A stretch of 61,713 nt of DNA from assembly GCF_042427745.1 (NCBI RefSeq), contig NZ_JBHMFA010000033.1. The stretch is one strand, 5' to 3'. The notes beneath the pieces were generated by a model. That model was not told the DNA's origin, did not search any database, and saw nothing but the letters and a program-made list of their open reading frames with translations. The translations under genes and the position numbers were made by a program. Positions 27,200 to 35,273 of this stretch are shown here, in pieces. Within the stretch, counting starts at the first letter, position 1. Each line of letters opens with the position of its first letter. Source of the stretch: Algibacter miyuki (lineage in GTDB: Bacteria > Bacteroidota > Bacteroidia > Flavobacteriales > Flavobacteriaceae).

Positions 27200-28264
27200 C
27201 TAAACAATCAAGTTGGTATAGAGTATGGCCATAATGATGAAATATGCTATAGGAAAGGTATATCTAAAGTACTTAATCAGAGGGATGTTTTGTTTGTTAA
27301 TATCATTTAATCGATGATTTATTATTACCGCAATAATTCCGAAGAGAATAAAAAGATAGCCGACAATGATAACGTATTCAATAAACGTATTGTAGGATAG
27401 TTTTGGAAGTATGGATGCCGAGTAAAAATTAAAAGCGACAACGGTAAGCATGAGTGTGAAACCTATACCTATTTGTGTGCTGAAATCTTCTATCCAAAAA
27501 ATAGAGAAGGAGGCTAAAATAATTATTAATAAAGGGAAAAGCACTTGCCAGAGGTAATAGCCAGATAAACGTTTTGCTAGTAAGCCAAAATGTACTCTGG
27601 AATAGGTGTTTTTTTCGTTATGGGAATATTCATAATTATTTGAAAGCACTTCCGCCTTACTACTTATAAATTCCCAATCTTCTCCTAGATAATCCTTTTT
27701 TTCTCCTTCAAAAAAAAGTTTTGGGTTTTTAAAAATGAGTTTTTTACTATCATACGAAAATGTTTCTATTTCAATACAATATTCTTGTTGGTCAAATGGG
27801 AATTTTTTATAATTCATATTTGAACTAAAGGTATCGAAAAAACGCTCTTCTAAGTCTATGGTGCCGTCGGCGTGTATTTCTATAGATAAGTTAGGAGTGT
27901 CTTTACTTCCTTGTACATTAATGAATTCAAAAACAGGAACCCAAAGGCTTGTGTTTATAAGGGCTTTTGCACTGTCGTTTTCGTAGATTTGAATGTTCGG
28001 AATAGAGTCGTTTGGAGTAAATTTTAATCTTTCATCAACCCAAGAATATAGCATGTACCCATCTATTTGATAGGTTTCGTCAACCGAATTGATATTGTAA
28101 ATTTTGTTTACACGAAGTGAAACGGAAACTTCAATAGGCGCTCCGTTTGTTTGCGGTTTAAGGTTTTGCTGAGCGTAGAGAAAAGAACAGCATAATGGAA
28201 TGGTAAATAGCGTTAAAAGTAGGAGATAAAAAGATAAGGTTTGGTTGTTTTGGTTGGTTGTCAT
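27200..28264 (-). CDS. Bacterial pentameric ligand-gated ion channel homologue
   Basis: The product has 354 residues. A signal peptide (~1-31) is followed by an extracellular beta-sandwich ligand-binding domain with hallmark 'S-L-W-V-P-V-F-E-F-I-N' and the Pro-loop 'K-K-F-P-F-D-Q-Q-E-Y-C-I-E-I-E'. The eukaryotic Cys pair of that loop is absent, as in GLIC/ELIC. Four membrane helices follow: 'Y-L-W-Q-V-L-F-P-L-L-I-I-I-L-A-S' (M1), 'T-Q-I-G-I-G-F-T-L-M-L-T-V-V-A-F' (M2, pore), M3 and a C-terminal M4. The protein would be a periplasm-facing cation or anion channel in the inner membrane. Ligand and ion cannot be read. It is not obviously co-transcribed with the copper genes (122-base gap). Confidence 0.88.
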   Translation of the reverse strand: MTTNQNNQTLSFYLLLLTLFTIPLCCSFLYAQQNLKPQTNGAPIEVSVSLRVNKIYNINSVDETYQIDGYMLYSWVDERLKFTPNDSIPNIQIYENDSAKALINTSLWVPVFEFINVQGSKDTPNLSIEIHADGTIDLEERFFDTFSSNMNYKKFPFDQQEYCIEIETFSYDSKKLIFKNPKLFFEGEKKDYLGEDWEFISSKAEVLSNNYEYSHNEKNTYSRVHFGLLAKRLSGYYLWQVLFPLLIIILASFSIFWIEDFSTQIGIGFTLMLTVVAFNFYSASILPKLSYNTFIEYVIIVGYLFILFGIIAVIINHRLNDINKQNIPLIKYFRYTFPIAYFIIMAILYTNLIV

Positions 28265-28397
28265 TGATGGGTAATGGTTGGTTTTTGATTGTTTTTTAAG
28301 AAGCTTGCCTATATCTAAATGGTAAATAAAATTATTTCAATATTAGGTATAACATGACTTTTAGTTGGGTTTAATATTGATTTAGAGCTGTGGGAAT

Positions 28398-29006
28398 TTA
28401 TGTTTTTTGTAAAGCTTTAGCGCCCATAACGTCTGCCTCGGTTTCTAAGGCGCTATCATCATTCACCATTACGTTCCCTTTCATTTGCAGCGTTGGTTTT
28501 ACACGGCCTTGCTTTTGTTGAACAACATGCCAAGCTTCATGTGGTAAGTGTTTTTCTTGTCCTGGAGCTAAATGTATATTGGTGCCTTGTGCATAAGCGT
28601 GGGCTTGAAGCTGCTGAGGTTTGTCAGAGTTTCGGTGTACTTTTACATCGTCCATAGTATGACCCGAGAGATTTTCGATGCCATTTTTTAAATCGTCAGG
28701 TAGGCCCGTATTATTTTCTTTTTTCTGTATTGGTTGAAACTTGCCTTGCATGAGTTCTTCGTCCTCTTCCATCTTTTGAATGGTTTGAAATTTACCTTGT
28801 AACAACTCTTCCTCTTCCATAGCTTGTTTTTGTATGGGTTGAGATAACTTATTATTGGCCATGTTTTGCAATTTGCGTAGCATTGTCGTTTCAGGACGGT
28901 TATCTGCAAACTGAAAGGTTGATTCTGTATTGTCGTGACTTTTCGAAACTACAGCATGTTCTGCAAGGGGTTTGTTTTTTTTAGATTTACTGGTGTGAGC
29001 TTTCAT
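28398..29006 (-). CDS. DUF4157 protein with internal repeats (eCIS-associated)
   Basis: The product has 202 residues and no signal peptide. The basic, disordered N-terminus (1-55) leads into a two-and-a-half-unit repeat (residues ~57-98; unit 'P-I-Q-K-x-x-E-E-x-E-L-x-Q-G-K-F-Q'). A DUF4157 domain (~101-200) follows with a HEAWH zinc-protease-like motif at 156-160, the 'G-T-N-I-H-L-A-P-G' strand, 'H-V-V-Q-Q-K-Q-G' and 'L-E-T-E-A-D' with a further Glu. DUF4157 proteins are strongly associated with eCIS loci in published surveys, often at the N-terminus of cargo proteins. Here no toxin domain follows, so it may be a cargo adaptor, a processing factor or cargo itself (inference). It is divergent from the structural operon. 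Confidence 0.85.
   Translation of the reverse strand: MKAHTSKSKKNKPLAEHAVVSKSHDNTESTFQFADNRPETTMLRKLQNMANNKLSQPIQKQAMEEEELLQGKFQTIQKMEEDEELMQGKFQPIQKKENNTGLPDDLKNGIENLSGHTMDDVKVHRNSDKPQQLQAHAYAQGTNIHLAPGQEKHLPHEAWHVVQQKQGRVKPTLQMKGNVMVNDDSALETEADVMGAKALQKT
28713..28838 (-). repeat. Tandem protein-coding repeat in the DUF4157 gene
   Basis: Two and a half copies of a 17-residue (51-base) unit encode 'x-I-Q-K ... E-E-E-L-x-Q-G-K-F-Q'. Such repeats before DUF4157 may form a helical or packaging segment (inference). Confidence 0.6.
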
Positions 29007-29306
29007 ACATTTCCTTTTAGTGTTAATACGAGTTAAGCTAGGTTTAATTTTAAGGAGAATTGCTAGCGTTTAGTAATAAAAAACAGGGAATGAGTGTGTT
29101 AAGATTTGTTTCAACGCTTCAAATTACAGAAAATTCTTCAATTACGTGTTAGCTATCCTAAATTATTTATTATTTTTAGAGATATCATAATCTGAGATGT
29201 TCGGTTAAAAATGACTTTTTCGTAAAATTATAGGATGAATTAATGTTGCATTTTAAATTGAAAAAAAACAGTAAAGTTTCAACTTAAATTGATAAAATAA
29301 TTGTGT
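29007..29306. promoter_or_regulatory. Divergent promoter region of DUF4157 and AAA ATPase genes
   Basis: This 300-base AT-rich gap separates divergent genes and must carry promoters for both. On the minus strand AAAGGAA precedes the DUF4157 ATG by a few bases and could act as a ribosome binding site. I found no clear consensus promoter pair and no coding frame. Confidence 0.35.
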
Positions 29307-30656
29307 ATGATGATGAATCGGACTAATGCTAAAACTATTGAATCTGAGTTGATTTGGTTTCAAAAACTGATATTTTTAAGAGGGAAAATCTCGTTCGAAC
29401 AATCGTCACCTGAAACCGATTTAGAATCTTTAGAATTACCCGATCTAGAAAAGCAAGCAGGGGCTTATGCCGAACTTATTAAAAAACATCGGTTTAGAAT
29501 GGAAGAACGTTTGGTTTTAATTCTGGCACTTATTCCACATGTAAAACCTGCGTTATTAGATATGCTACACATGAAAAATACGCTTTACGATATTCCTTTT
29601 ACAGAATTTGGAGGTGTTAAAAATACAGATAGAAAAGGCTATATGCCAACAGGCGAAACAGCGATGTTTTTATTAGCGGGCGATAATCTTGAAAAAAGGT
29701 TTGCCTGTATTCCTTTGTTCGAAAAAGACCATATTTTTTATAAAGAAGGCATCCTTTTAATAGAAAAATTAGATAATAATACACCATTTTTAAAAGGACA
29801 GTTATCGGTGTCGCAAGAGTATTTGTCATTGTTTACTACAGGCGAAATTCATAAACCCGATTTTAGTGCAAATTTCCCAGCGAAACGCATTTACACCACA
29901 CAAGATTGGAGTGATTTAGTATTATCCGATCATTTATTTCAAGGCATAGAAGAAATAAAAAACTACATTCAATTTGGTAAAAAGTTAAAACATAATTTTG
30001 AGTTTGGTAAACGTATAAAACCAGGTTTTAAGGTCTTATTTACAGGACCTTCTGGAACAGGAAAAACATTAACGGCAACGTTATTAGGAAAACATTGTAA
30101 ATTAGATGTTTATCGTGTAGATTTATCACAGGTGGTATCAAAATATATTGGTGAAACGGAGAAGAATTTATCCCGAGTTTTTGATAAAGCCGAATCTAAA
30201 AATTGGATTCTCTTTTTTGATGAAGCCGATGCGCTTTTTGGTAAACGGTCTAACGTGTCTAGCTCTAATGATAGGCACGCAAACCAAGAAGTTTCTTTTT
30301 TGCTACAGCGTTTAGAAACCTTTGACGGCTTGGTTATTTTATGCTCAAATTTTAAAAAAAATATAGACGAAGCTTTTTTTAGAAGGTTTCAATTGGTTTT
30401 AGATTTTGAAATTCCAGATGCGTATCACCGATCTATTTTGTGGCGTAAATCGAAAACCGATGAGTTTGAGTATGCTCAAGATATCGATATTGAAAACCTT
30501 TCTGAAACCTACGAATTAACAGCAGCATCCATTGTAAATATTCTTCATTATAGTATTCTTAAATGTTTAAGCCGGAATGATAATACTATTGTTCTAAAAG
30601 ACATTCAGACCGGTATAAAAATCGAAAAAATTAAAGAGGGGAAAAGTATTGTGTAA
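29307..30656 (+). CDS. eCIS AAA+ ATPase (Afp15/Pvc15 type)
   Basis: I chose the first ATG (29307) of a run of three; the open frame also includes a TTG at 29301. The product has about 449 residues. The C-terminal half is a single AAA+ module with Walker A 'F-T-G-P-S-G-T-G-K-T', Walker B 'I-L-F-F-D-E-A-D-A-L-F-G', sensor-1 Asn in 'I-L-C-S-N-F-K-K-N' and arginine fingers in 'A-F-F-R-R-F'. The N-terminal ~200 residues are the family-specific domain. In Afp/PVC systems this ATPase is needed for particle assembly or cargo handling. Here it opens the locus rather than closing it, and is separated from the structural genes by a hairpin. Confidence 0.92.
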   Translation: MMMNRTNAKTIESELIWFQKLIFLRGKISFEQSSPETDLESLELPDLEKQAGAYAELIKKHRFRMEERLVLILALIPHVKPALLDMLHMKNTLYDIPFTEFGGVKNTDRKGYMPTGETAMFLLAGDNLEKRFACIPLFEKDHIFYKEGILLIEKLDNNTPFLKGQLSVSQEYLSLFTTGEIHKPDFSANFPAKRIYTTQDWSDLVLSDHLFQGIEEIKNYIQFGKKLKHNFEFGKRIKPGFKVLFTGPSGTGKTLTATLLGKHCKLDVYRVDLSQVVSKYIGETEKNLSRVFDKAESKNWILFFDEADALFGKRSNVSSSNDRHANQEVSFLLQRLETFDGLVILCSNFKKNIDEAFFRRFQLVLDFEIPDAYHRSILWRKSKTDEFEYAQDIDIENLSETYELTAASIVNILHYSILKCLSRNDNTIVLKDIQTGIKIEKIKEGKSIV

Positions 30657-30765
30657 GCAAAAACAGGGACAAATTCTAGTGTTTTTTATTCTCGATTTAC
30701 AGCTTTATTTTTAAGGAAATTAAATACGCGAAATAATTTTTTATACAGTAGTATTTATTTTTATT

Positions 30766-30792
30766 GTAATATTTTTTTTATAAAAATATTAC
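30766..30792. terminator. Perfect hairpin between ATPase and eCIS structural operon
   Basis: GTAATATTTTT (30766-30776) and AAAAATATTAC (30782-30792) pair perfectly around five bases. It is 110 bases after the ATPase stop and 133 before the cap gene. It could be a weak terminator or a regulatory structure. Confidence 0.4.
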
Positions 30793-30885
30793 GTATTTAG
30801 AAATAAAGTCTTATATTTCAGTCTCCTAAGAAATTATATTAATCACCTCCCAGTATAAGAACACGATAAAGTAGCGTATAGAAAT

Positions 30886-30893
30886 TAATTTTG
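30886..30893 (+). promoter_or_regulatory. Possible -7 box of the eCIS structural operon
   Basis: TAATTTTG matches TAnnTTTG and lies 31 bases before the cap gene ATG. There is no good -33 TTTG at the right distance, so the call is weak. The position is where the main promoter of the structural operon would be expected. Confidence 0.35.
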
Positions 30894-30924
30894 TATAACA
30901 AGATGTTATGTTAATTTATAAACG

Positions 30925-31494
30925 ATGATTCATGCTACGCTTAATTATGTAAAAGACGTATTAAATGAAAATTTTAGAAATGAATTTTCAATTTCAGAAA
31001 ACAAAGTCGTGCTTTCTAATATTATTAATCCCGACGGAAGTGCTGTAAATAATACCTATGATAAAATTGTGTTTTTTCTTATTAATATAGAAGAAGAAAC
31101 CATGTTGAAAAATAACCAAAATCGCTATTCACAAAACGATTCTGGTAGTTTTGCCCAAACTAATCCAACCTTGTTTTTAAACCTTCATCTAGCTTTTTGC
31201 GCCAATTTTACTGGTAGTAATTATAGTGAAGGGTTGCGATATCTTTCTGCTTTAATACGTTTTTTTCAGGATAGACCTATTTTGAATCCTAAACTGTCAA
31301 ACAGTTCGGCGAAGGATGGTAGGTTGGTTTTTGAACTCTGTAAATTAGATTACAGCGAATTGAGCCACGTATGGTCTAGTGTTGGGAGCAAGTTGCTACC
31401 CTCGGCCATATATAAAGTTAGAGTATTAAGTATGGAAAAAGGAGCGGTAACTAAAGTGGTACCTGCAATTACAAACCCTAATAAACAATTTTAG
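30925..31494 (+). CDS. eCIS cap/tail-terminator protein (DUF4255, Pvc16 type)
   Basis: The product has 189 residues. It is the DUF4255 / Pvc16 N-terminal domain: 'M-I-x-x-x-L-x-x-V-x-x-x-L-N', the 'D-K-I-V-F-F-L-I-N-I-E-E-E' strand, 'P-x-L-F-L-N-L-H-L-A-F-C-A-N-F', 'Y-S-E-G-L-R-Y-L-S-A-L-I-R-F-F-Q', and 'L-S-H-V-W-S-S-V-G-S-K-L-L-P-S-A-I-Y-K-V-R-V'. In Afp/PVC particles this protein caps the tube and sheath at the end away from the baseplate and ends polymerisation. It is the first gene of the structural operon, 8 bases before the next gene. Confidence 0.92.
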   Translation: MIHATLNYVKDVLNENFRNEFSISENKVVLSNIINPDGSAVNNTYDKIVFFLINIEEETMLKNNQNRYSQNDSGSFAQTNPTLFLNLHLAFCANFTGSNYSEGLRYLSALIRFFQDRPILNPKLSNSSAKDGRLVFELCKLDYSELSHVWSSVGSKLLPSAIYKVRVLSMEKGAVTKVVPAITNPNKQF

Positions 31495-31502
31495 GAAAAA
31501 TA

Positions 31503-32534
31503 ATGAGCGAGCAGTTTACAATTATAGCAAAAATCACTATAAAGCATTCATATTTCAAAAATGGAGTGGATGAATCTGCTGGGTTTTATATAGAGCGAAA
31601 AACTTCAAAGTTATTAGAGAATTTAGGTTTGATTGTTAAATTCTTTTCTGGAGGGTTTTACATTTTGGCTTCTAATTTAGAATTACTGGAGTCAGTATCA
31701 TGGGACCAATCTTTGCAGTTTAATTTTTCCCATCCTGATATGGAGTATATTAACTACACCGAATTAGGCAATTATCAACCTTCAACTCAGTTACTCTATT
31801 TTAGTAATTTTGAAACCGAATTTAATTCAGAAAACGAACAGTATATACTTCATAATACCGATTTTGTTGGTACTAAGCAATGTATGAATATATGTTTTGG
31901 TACTATAGAAATTCCGAATTTCGATGCCACAAAAAGCTATATTTTTAAAACGGAATATGGCGAAGAAATTCCATGGGAATCAGTAGAACAATCAGCAAGT
32001 AAACCTGCAGTGTTTTATGTGGCACTTCAGGAATCATGTGTTATTCACGTTTTTTCTGACAATATAAAAGTACTTCAAGTATATTATTCTACCGAGACTA
32101 TGTGGCGGAAACCTTTGGGCATAGTTACTCTATTTCCCCGAACTTTGTTGGAACATGTTGCCACCAATGAAATGGTAAATTATACCATCTGTTTTAAAAG
32201 CCGTGAAACCTATTGGAAATACTTTTTAGTGAACGAGGCGTATAAAACATTCGAAGGTTTAAGCATTATCAATAAAGATAAAAAATCAATTTTTAAAGTA
32301 GCTCAAAGGCAAAACATAATTAACCATTCAGAAGTTATTGTTTTTGAATCTATAAATAAACTCCCTTTATTAGAATATTATAACGACAACCTTCAGCTTG
32401 TAAGTGATTATAATCCAGATTCAGGATCTGGAAAAATCGTTATAAAAAAATTACCCTTCGCTTCTCCAGCACAGATATTTATCCAAGAGCCTCATAGTGA
32501 TGATGAAAATTATTATTCACACATTTATTTTTAG
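31503..32534 (+). CDS. eCIS operon protein of unknown function, after the cap gene
   Basis: The product has 343 residues with no signal peptide or membrane span. I do not recognise a family. It is rich in beta-strand-like sequence and aromatic residues, with few repeats. It sits between the cap and the sheath genes and is tightly linked to the former (8 bases). By position it is a candidate for a second cap or cap-adaptor subunit, as reported for the Algoriphagus eCIS, or for another terminal-complex protein; there is no sequence evidence for this beyond location. Confidence 0.6.
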   Translation: MSEQFTIIAKITIKHSYFKNGVDESAGFYIERKTSKLLENLGLIVKFFSGGFYILASNLELLESVSWDQSLQFNFSHPDMEYINYTELGNYQPSTQLLYFSNFETEFNSENEQYILHNTDFVGTKQCMNICFGTIEIPNFDATKSYIFKTEYGEEIPWESVEQSASKPAVFYVALQESCVIHVFSDNIKVLQVYYSTETMWRKPLGIVTLFPRTLLEHVATNEMVNYTICFKSRETYWKYFLVNEAYKTFEGLSIINKDKKSIFKVAQRQNIINHSEVIVFESINKLPLLEYYNDNLQLVSDYNPDSGSGKIVIKKLPFASPAQIFIQEPHSDDENYYSHIYF

Positions 32535-32564
32535 AAAATAGGTTATTAATTAAAACAGAAAATT

Positions 32565-34133
32565 ATGGCAAAAACACTGATGACACCAGGTGTCTACATC
32601 GATGAAAAAAATGCTTTTCCTGGCTCCGTGGTGGAGGTGGCAACAGCGGTTCCCGCGTTTATTGGTTATACCGAAAAGGCAACGCGAAGCGGTAAATCAC
32701 TACTTAAAAAGCCAACTAAAATAAAATCGTTTAAAGATTATATTGAATTGTTTGGAGGTGCTTTTAATCCGCAATTTTCACTTAATCCAAAATCGACTGA
32801 TGCGGAGAAGCCCGATAAATATTTGTTTACATTAAATGGTACCGAAACGGCTATTGATTACTTAACCAATCATGAGGTTTATATGTTTAATAGTATTCGT
32901 TTGTTTTACAGTAATGGAGGTGGAGCGTGTTATATAGTATCGGTTGGTACTTATGCTGATGCACCTGTAGCTATAGATAAGCCGCAAATTTTAGAAGGTC
33001 TCGAAACTTTAAAGAAAGAACAGGAGCCAACCATGGTACTTGTTCCAGATGCAGTGAAGTTAGGCGATGGCTGTTATGATATTTATAAGCAAGTTTTGGC
33101 ACATTGCAATCACATGCAAAGTAGAGTTGGAATTTTTGATATTTATGATGGTATTGAGGAGCGTATTGTGGGGAACTCAGATGTTGATGTGGTTACCAAA
33201 TTTAGAGAAAAAATAGGTTCGGAATTTCTTAAATATGGCGCTACATACTATCCATGGCTTGAAACTAGCATCGTAAGCAAGCAAGATCTTACTTTCGAAA
33301 ATTTAGATCCTTCAATAGATTTAAAAACCATATTACTTGAAACGGATGCTCAGGAGATTATTAAAAATTATAATAATCCGGCAGCACAAGGAGCATCAGA
33401 AGATGCGACTGCCGATGATGCCGATGTACCTGCTACAGAAGCTGCTGCAACAGGAGAGAAAACCGATACCGAGAAAACAAATTTCCATTTAGGTTTATTA
33501 GCTACTAGTCCAACCTATGTTAATCTATTAGAGGAACTACGTCGCATAATCAACCTTATGCCACCATCAGCTGCTATGGCGGGTGTATATACTATGGTTG
33601 ATAATAATAGAGGTGTTTGGAAATCTCCAGCTAATGTTAGTGTTAACGATGTTATAAAACCTTCGGCAAATATTACACACGATGAGCAAGAAAACTTAAA
33701 TGTAGACGCCATTTCTGGGAAATCAATAAATGCAATTCGAACGTTTCCAGGAGTTGGAACTTTAGTTTGGGGTGGTAGAACTTTAGATGGTAACAGTTTA
33801 GATTGGCGCTATATTAACGTGCGTAGAACCATGATTATGCTAGAGCAATCTATAAAACTGGCCTTACGTTCTTATGTTTTTGAGCCTAATGATGCCAATA
33901 CTTGGGTTACCGTAAAAAGTATGATTGATAATTATCTAACAGAAAAATGGAAGCAAGGTGCTTTAGCGGGATCCACACCTGAAGATGCTTTTAGTGTTAA
34001 TATCGGTTTAGGAAACACCATGACGAGTTTGGATATTTTGGAAGGTAAAATGTTAATTTCAGTGAAATTAGCTATCGTTAGACCAGCCGAATTCATTGTA
34101 GTATCCTTCGAACAACAAATGCAGAAATCATAA
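32565..34133 (+). CDS. eCIS contractile sheath protein
   Basis: The product has 522 residues. The N-terminus 'T-P-G-V-Y-I-D-E-K-N-A-F-P-G-S-V-V-E-V-A-T-A-V-P-A-F-I-G-Y-T' and the C-terminus 'W-R-Y-I-N-V-R-R-T-M-I-M-L-E-Q-S-I', 'F-E-P-N-D-A-N-T-W' and 'A-E-F-I-V-V-S-F-E' are signatures of the phage/eCIS tail sheath. Residues ~273-304 are a low-complexity Ala/Asp/Thr/Glu insertion, likely an exposed loop on the sheath surface. Only one sheath gene is present, unlike Afp/PVC with three, so a single protein must form the whole contractile layer. Confidence 0.95.
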   Translation: MAKTLMTPGVYIDEKNAFPGSVVEVATAVPAFIGYTEKATRSGKSLLKKPTKIKSFKDYIELFGGAFNPQFSLNPKSTDAEKPDKYLFTLNGTETAIDYLTNHEVYMFNSIRLFYSNGGGACYIVSVGTYADAPVAIDKPQILEGLETLKKEQEPTMVLVPDAVKLGDGCYDIYKQVLAHCNHMQSRVGIFDIYDGIEERIVGNSDVDVVTKFREKIGSEFLKYGATYYPWLETSIVSKQDLTFENLDPSIDLKTILLETDAQEIIKNYNNPAAQGASEDATADDADVPATEAAATGEKTDTEKTNFHLGLLATSPTYVNLLEELRRIINLMPPSAAMAGVYTMVDNNRGVWKSPANVSVNDVIKPSANITHDEQENLNVDAISGKSINAIRTFPGVGTLVWGGRTLDGNSLDWRYINVRRTMIMLEQSIKLALRSYVFEPNDANTWVTVKSMIDNYLTEKWKQGALAGSTPEDAFSVNIGLGNTMTSLDILEGKMLISVKLAIVRPAEFIVVSFEQQMQKS

Positions 34134-34165
34134 ATTAATATAAAATTTTTAAAAAAACACATATT

Positions 34166-34618
34166 ATGGCAGGAGAAGCACAAGACAAGAATTGGCCCTT
34201 ACCAAAGTTTTACTTTATGGTAGATTGGGGGGCAACCACAAATATTCCTTTTCAAGAAGTTAGTGGTTTAGATATTGAATCGGAACCTATTGAATACCGA
34301 CACGGTAATAGTCCCGTGTTTTCAAAGATAAGCATGCCTGGCATGATTAAAAACAGCAAAGTCACCATGAAAAAAGGGGTGTTTGCAAAAGATAATGCTT
34401 TTTGGGATTGGTTTGTAAAATTAAAAATGAACACCATTGAACGTCAGAATGTAGTGATAAAACTTTTAGATGAAGGTGGAAATCCAACCATGACTTGGAC
34501 CTTATTAAATGCTTGGCCATCCAAAATAAGTTCAACCGATTTAAAATCGGATGGTAGTGAAGTAGCCGTTGAAAGTATAGAGATTGCACATGAAGGATTA
34601 ACTATAGCTAACGCATAA
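34166..34618 (+). CDS. eCIS inner tube protein 1 (gp19/Hcp-like)
   Basis: The product has 150 residues of the T4 gp19-like tube family: 'W-P-L-P-K-F-Y-F-M-V-D-W-G', 'F-Q-E-V-S-G-L-D-I-E-S-E-P-I-E-Y-R-H-G', 'M-K-K-G-V-F', 'W-T-L-L-N-A-W-P-S-K-I-S-S-T-D-L' and 'E-V-A-V-E-S-I-E-I-A-H-E-G'. Hexameric rings of this protein stack to make the tube inside the sheath. The second tube gene starts 5 bases later. This copy probably forms the bulk of the tube. Confidence 0.95.
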   Translation: MAGEAQDKNWPLPKFYFMVDWGATTNIPFQEVSGLDIESEPIEYRHGNSPVFSKISMPGMIKNSKVTMKKGVFAKDNAFWDWFVKLKMNTIERQNVVIKLLDEGGNPTMTWTLLNAWPSKISSTDLKSDGSEVAVESIEIAHEGLTIANA

Positions 34619-34623
34619 TTTTT

Positions 34624-35085
34624 ATGAGTGTCACAGGTTTTTTCGATCTTGATTCAGGGCCACCAACTGCTTTTTATTTTTCGGTAACCTTGACCGGTAT
34701 GGATACAATAGATAGCAGTTTTCAGGAAGTTTCAGGCTTAAAAGCAACATTTGGTATAGAAGAGCGAAAAGAAGGCGGTGAAAATCATTTTGTACATCGC
34801 TTTCCAACGCCTCCCAAATTTGATAATTTGGTTTTAAAGCGGTGTTTAACACCTAATTCTAAATTGGATGATTGGTGTAAAGAAGCTATCAATAATTTTA
34901 AATTTAGCCCTAGAGATATTTCCATAAAATTGTTAGGTGCTGGCGATACCAAAATATTGGCGGCATGGAGTGTGGTGCATGCGTTTCCTGTAAGTTGGGA
35001 ACTAACTGCGCTTAATAGCACCAGTAATAATTTGGCTATAGAGACACTCACCCTAAATTATCGTTATTTTAAAAGAGAAGTATAA
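34624..35085 (+). CDS. eCIS tube protein 2 (tube-baseplate adaptor)
   Basis: The product has 153 residues, homologous to its neighbour ('F-Y-F-S-V-T-L', 'F-Q-E-V-S-G-L-K-A-T-F', 'L-V-L-K-R-C-L', 'W-S-V-V-H-A-F-P-V-S-W', 'L-A-I-E-T-L-T-L-N-Y-R-Y-F'). In PVC-type particles a second, divergent tube protein (Pvc5) makes the first ring on the spike; this is the likely equivalent. Its stop codon overlaps the next start by one base (TAATG). Confidence 0.93.
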   Translation: MSVTGFFDLDSGPPTAFYFSVTLTGMDTIDSSFQEVSGLKATFGIEERKEGGENHFVHRFPTPPKFDNLVLKRCLTPNSKLDDWCKEAINNFKFSPRDISIKLLGAGDTKILAAWSVVHAFPVSWELTALNSTSNNLAIETLTLNYRYFKREV

Positions 35086-35267
35086 TGGCTTTAATTGTAA
35101 AAGAAATAATAATACGAGGTATTGTAACTAAAAATCCGTCGCTTAATTCCGAAGCATCATTTAATAAAGACGATTTGGAAAGCTATTTAGAAGATTTTCA
35201 GAAATCAATAAAAAAGGATTGTGTAGATACCGTATTTTCAAAACTGGAATCTCGAAAAATACGTTAG
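35085..35267 (+). CDS. Small DUF5908-type eCIS protein (Pvc6 position)
   Basis: The product has 60 residues beginning 'M-A-L-I-V-K-E-I-I-I-R-G-I-V', the typical strand at the start of DUF5908 peptides, followed by an acidic then basic helix (DDLESYLEDFQKSIKKDCV). Its location between tube 2 and the LysM protein matches that of Pvc6/Afp6. The role is probably a minor part of the baseplate or an assembly factor. One-base overlap with the tube 2 gene indicates translational coupling. Confidence 0.8.
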   Translation: MALIVKEIIIRGIVTKNPSLNSEASFNKDDLESYLEDFQKSIKKDCVDTVFSKLESRKIR

Positions 35268-35273
35268 AATTTT

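Noticed and set aside
28713..28838. 51-base direct repeats as a possible CRISPR or mobile repeat
   Set aside because: They lie in frame inside a coding sequence and are imperfect; they are a protein repeat.
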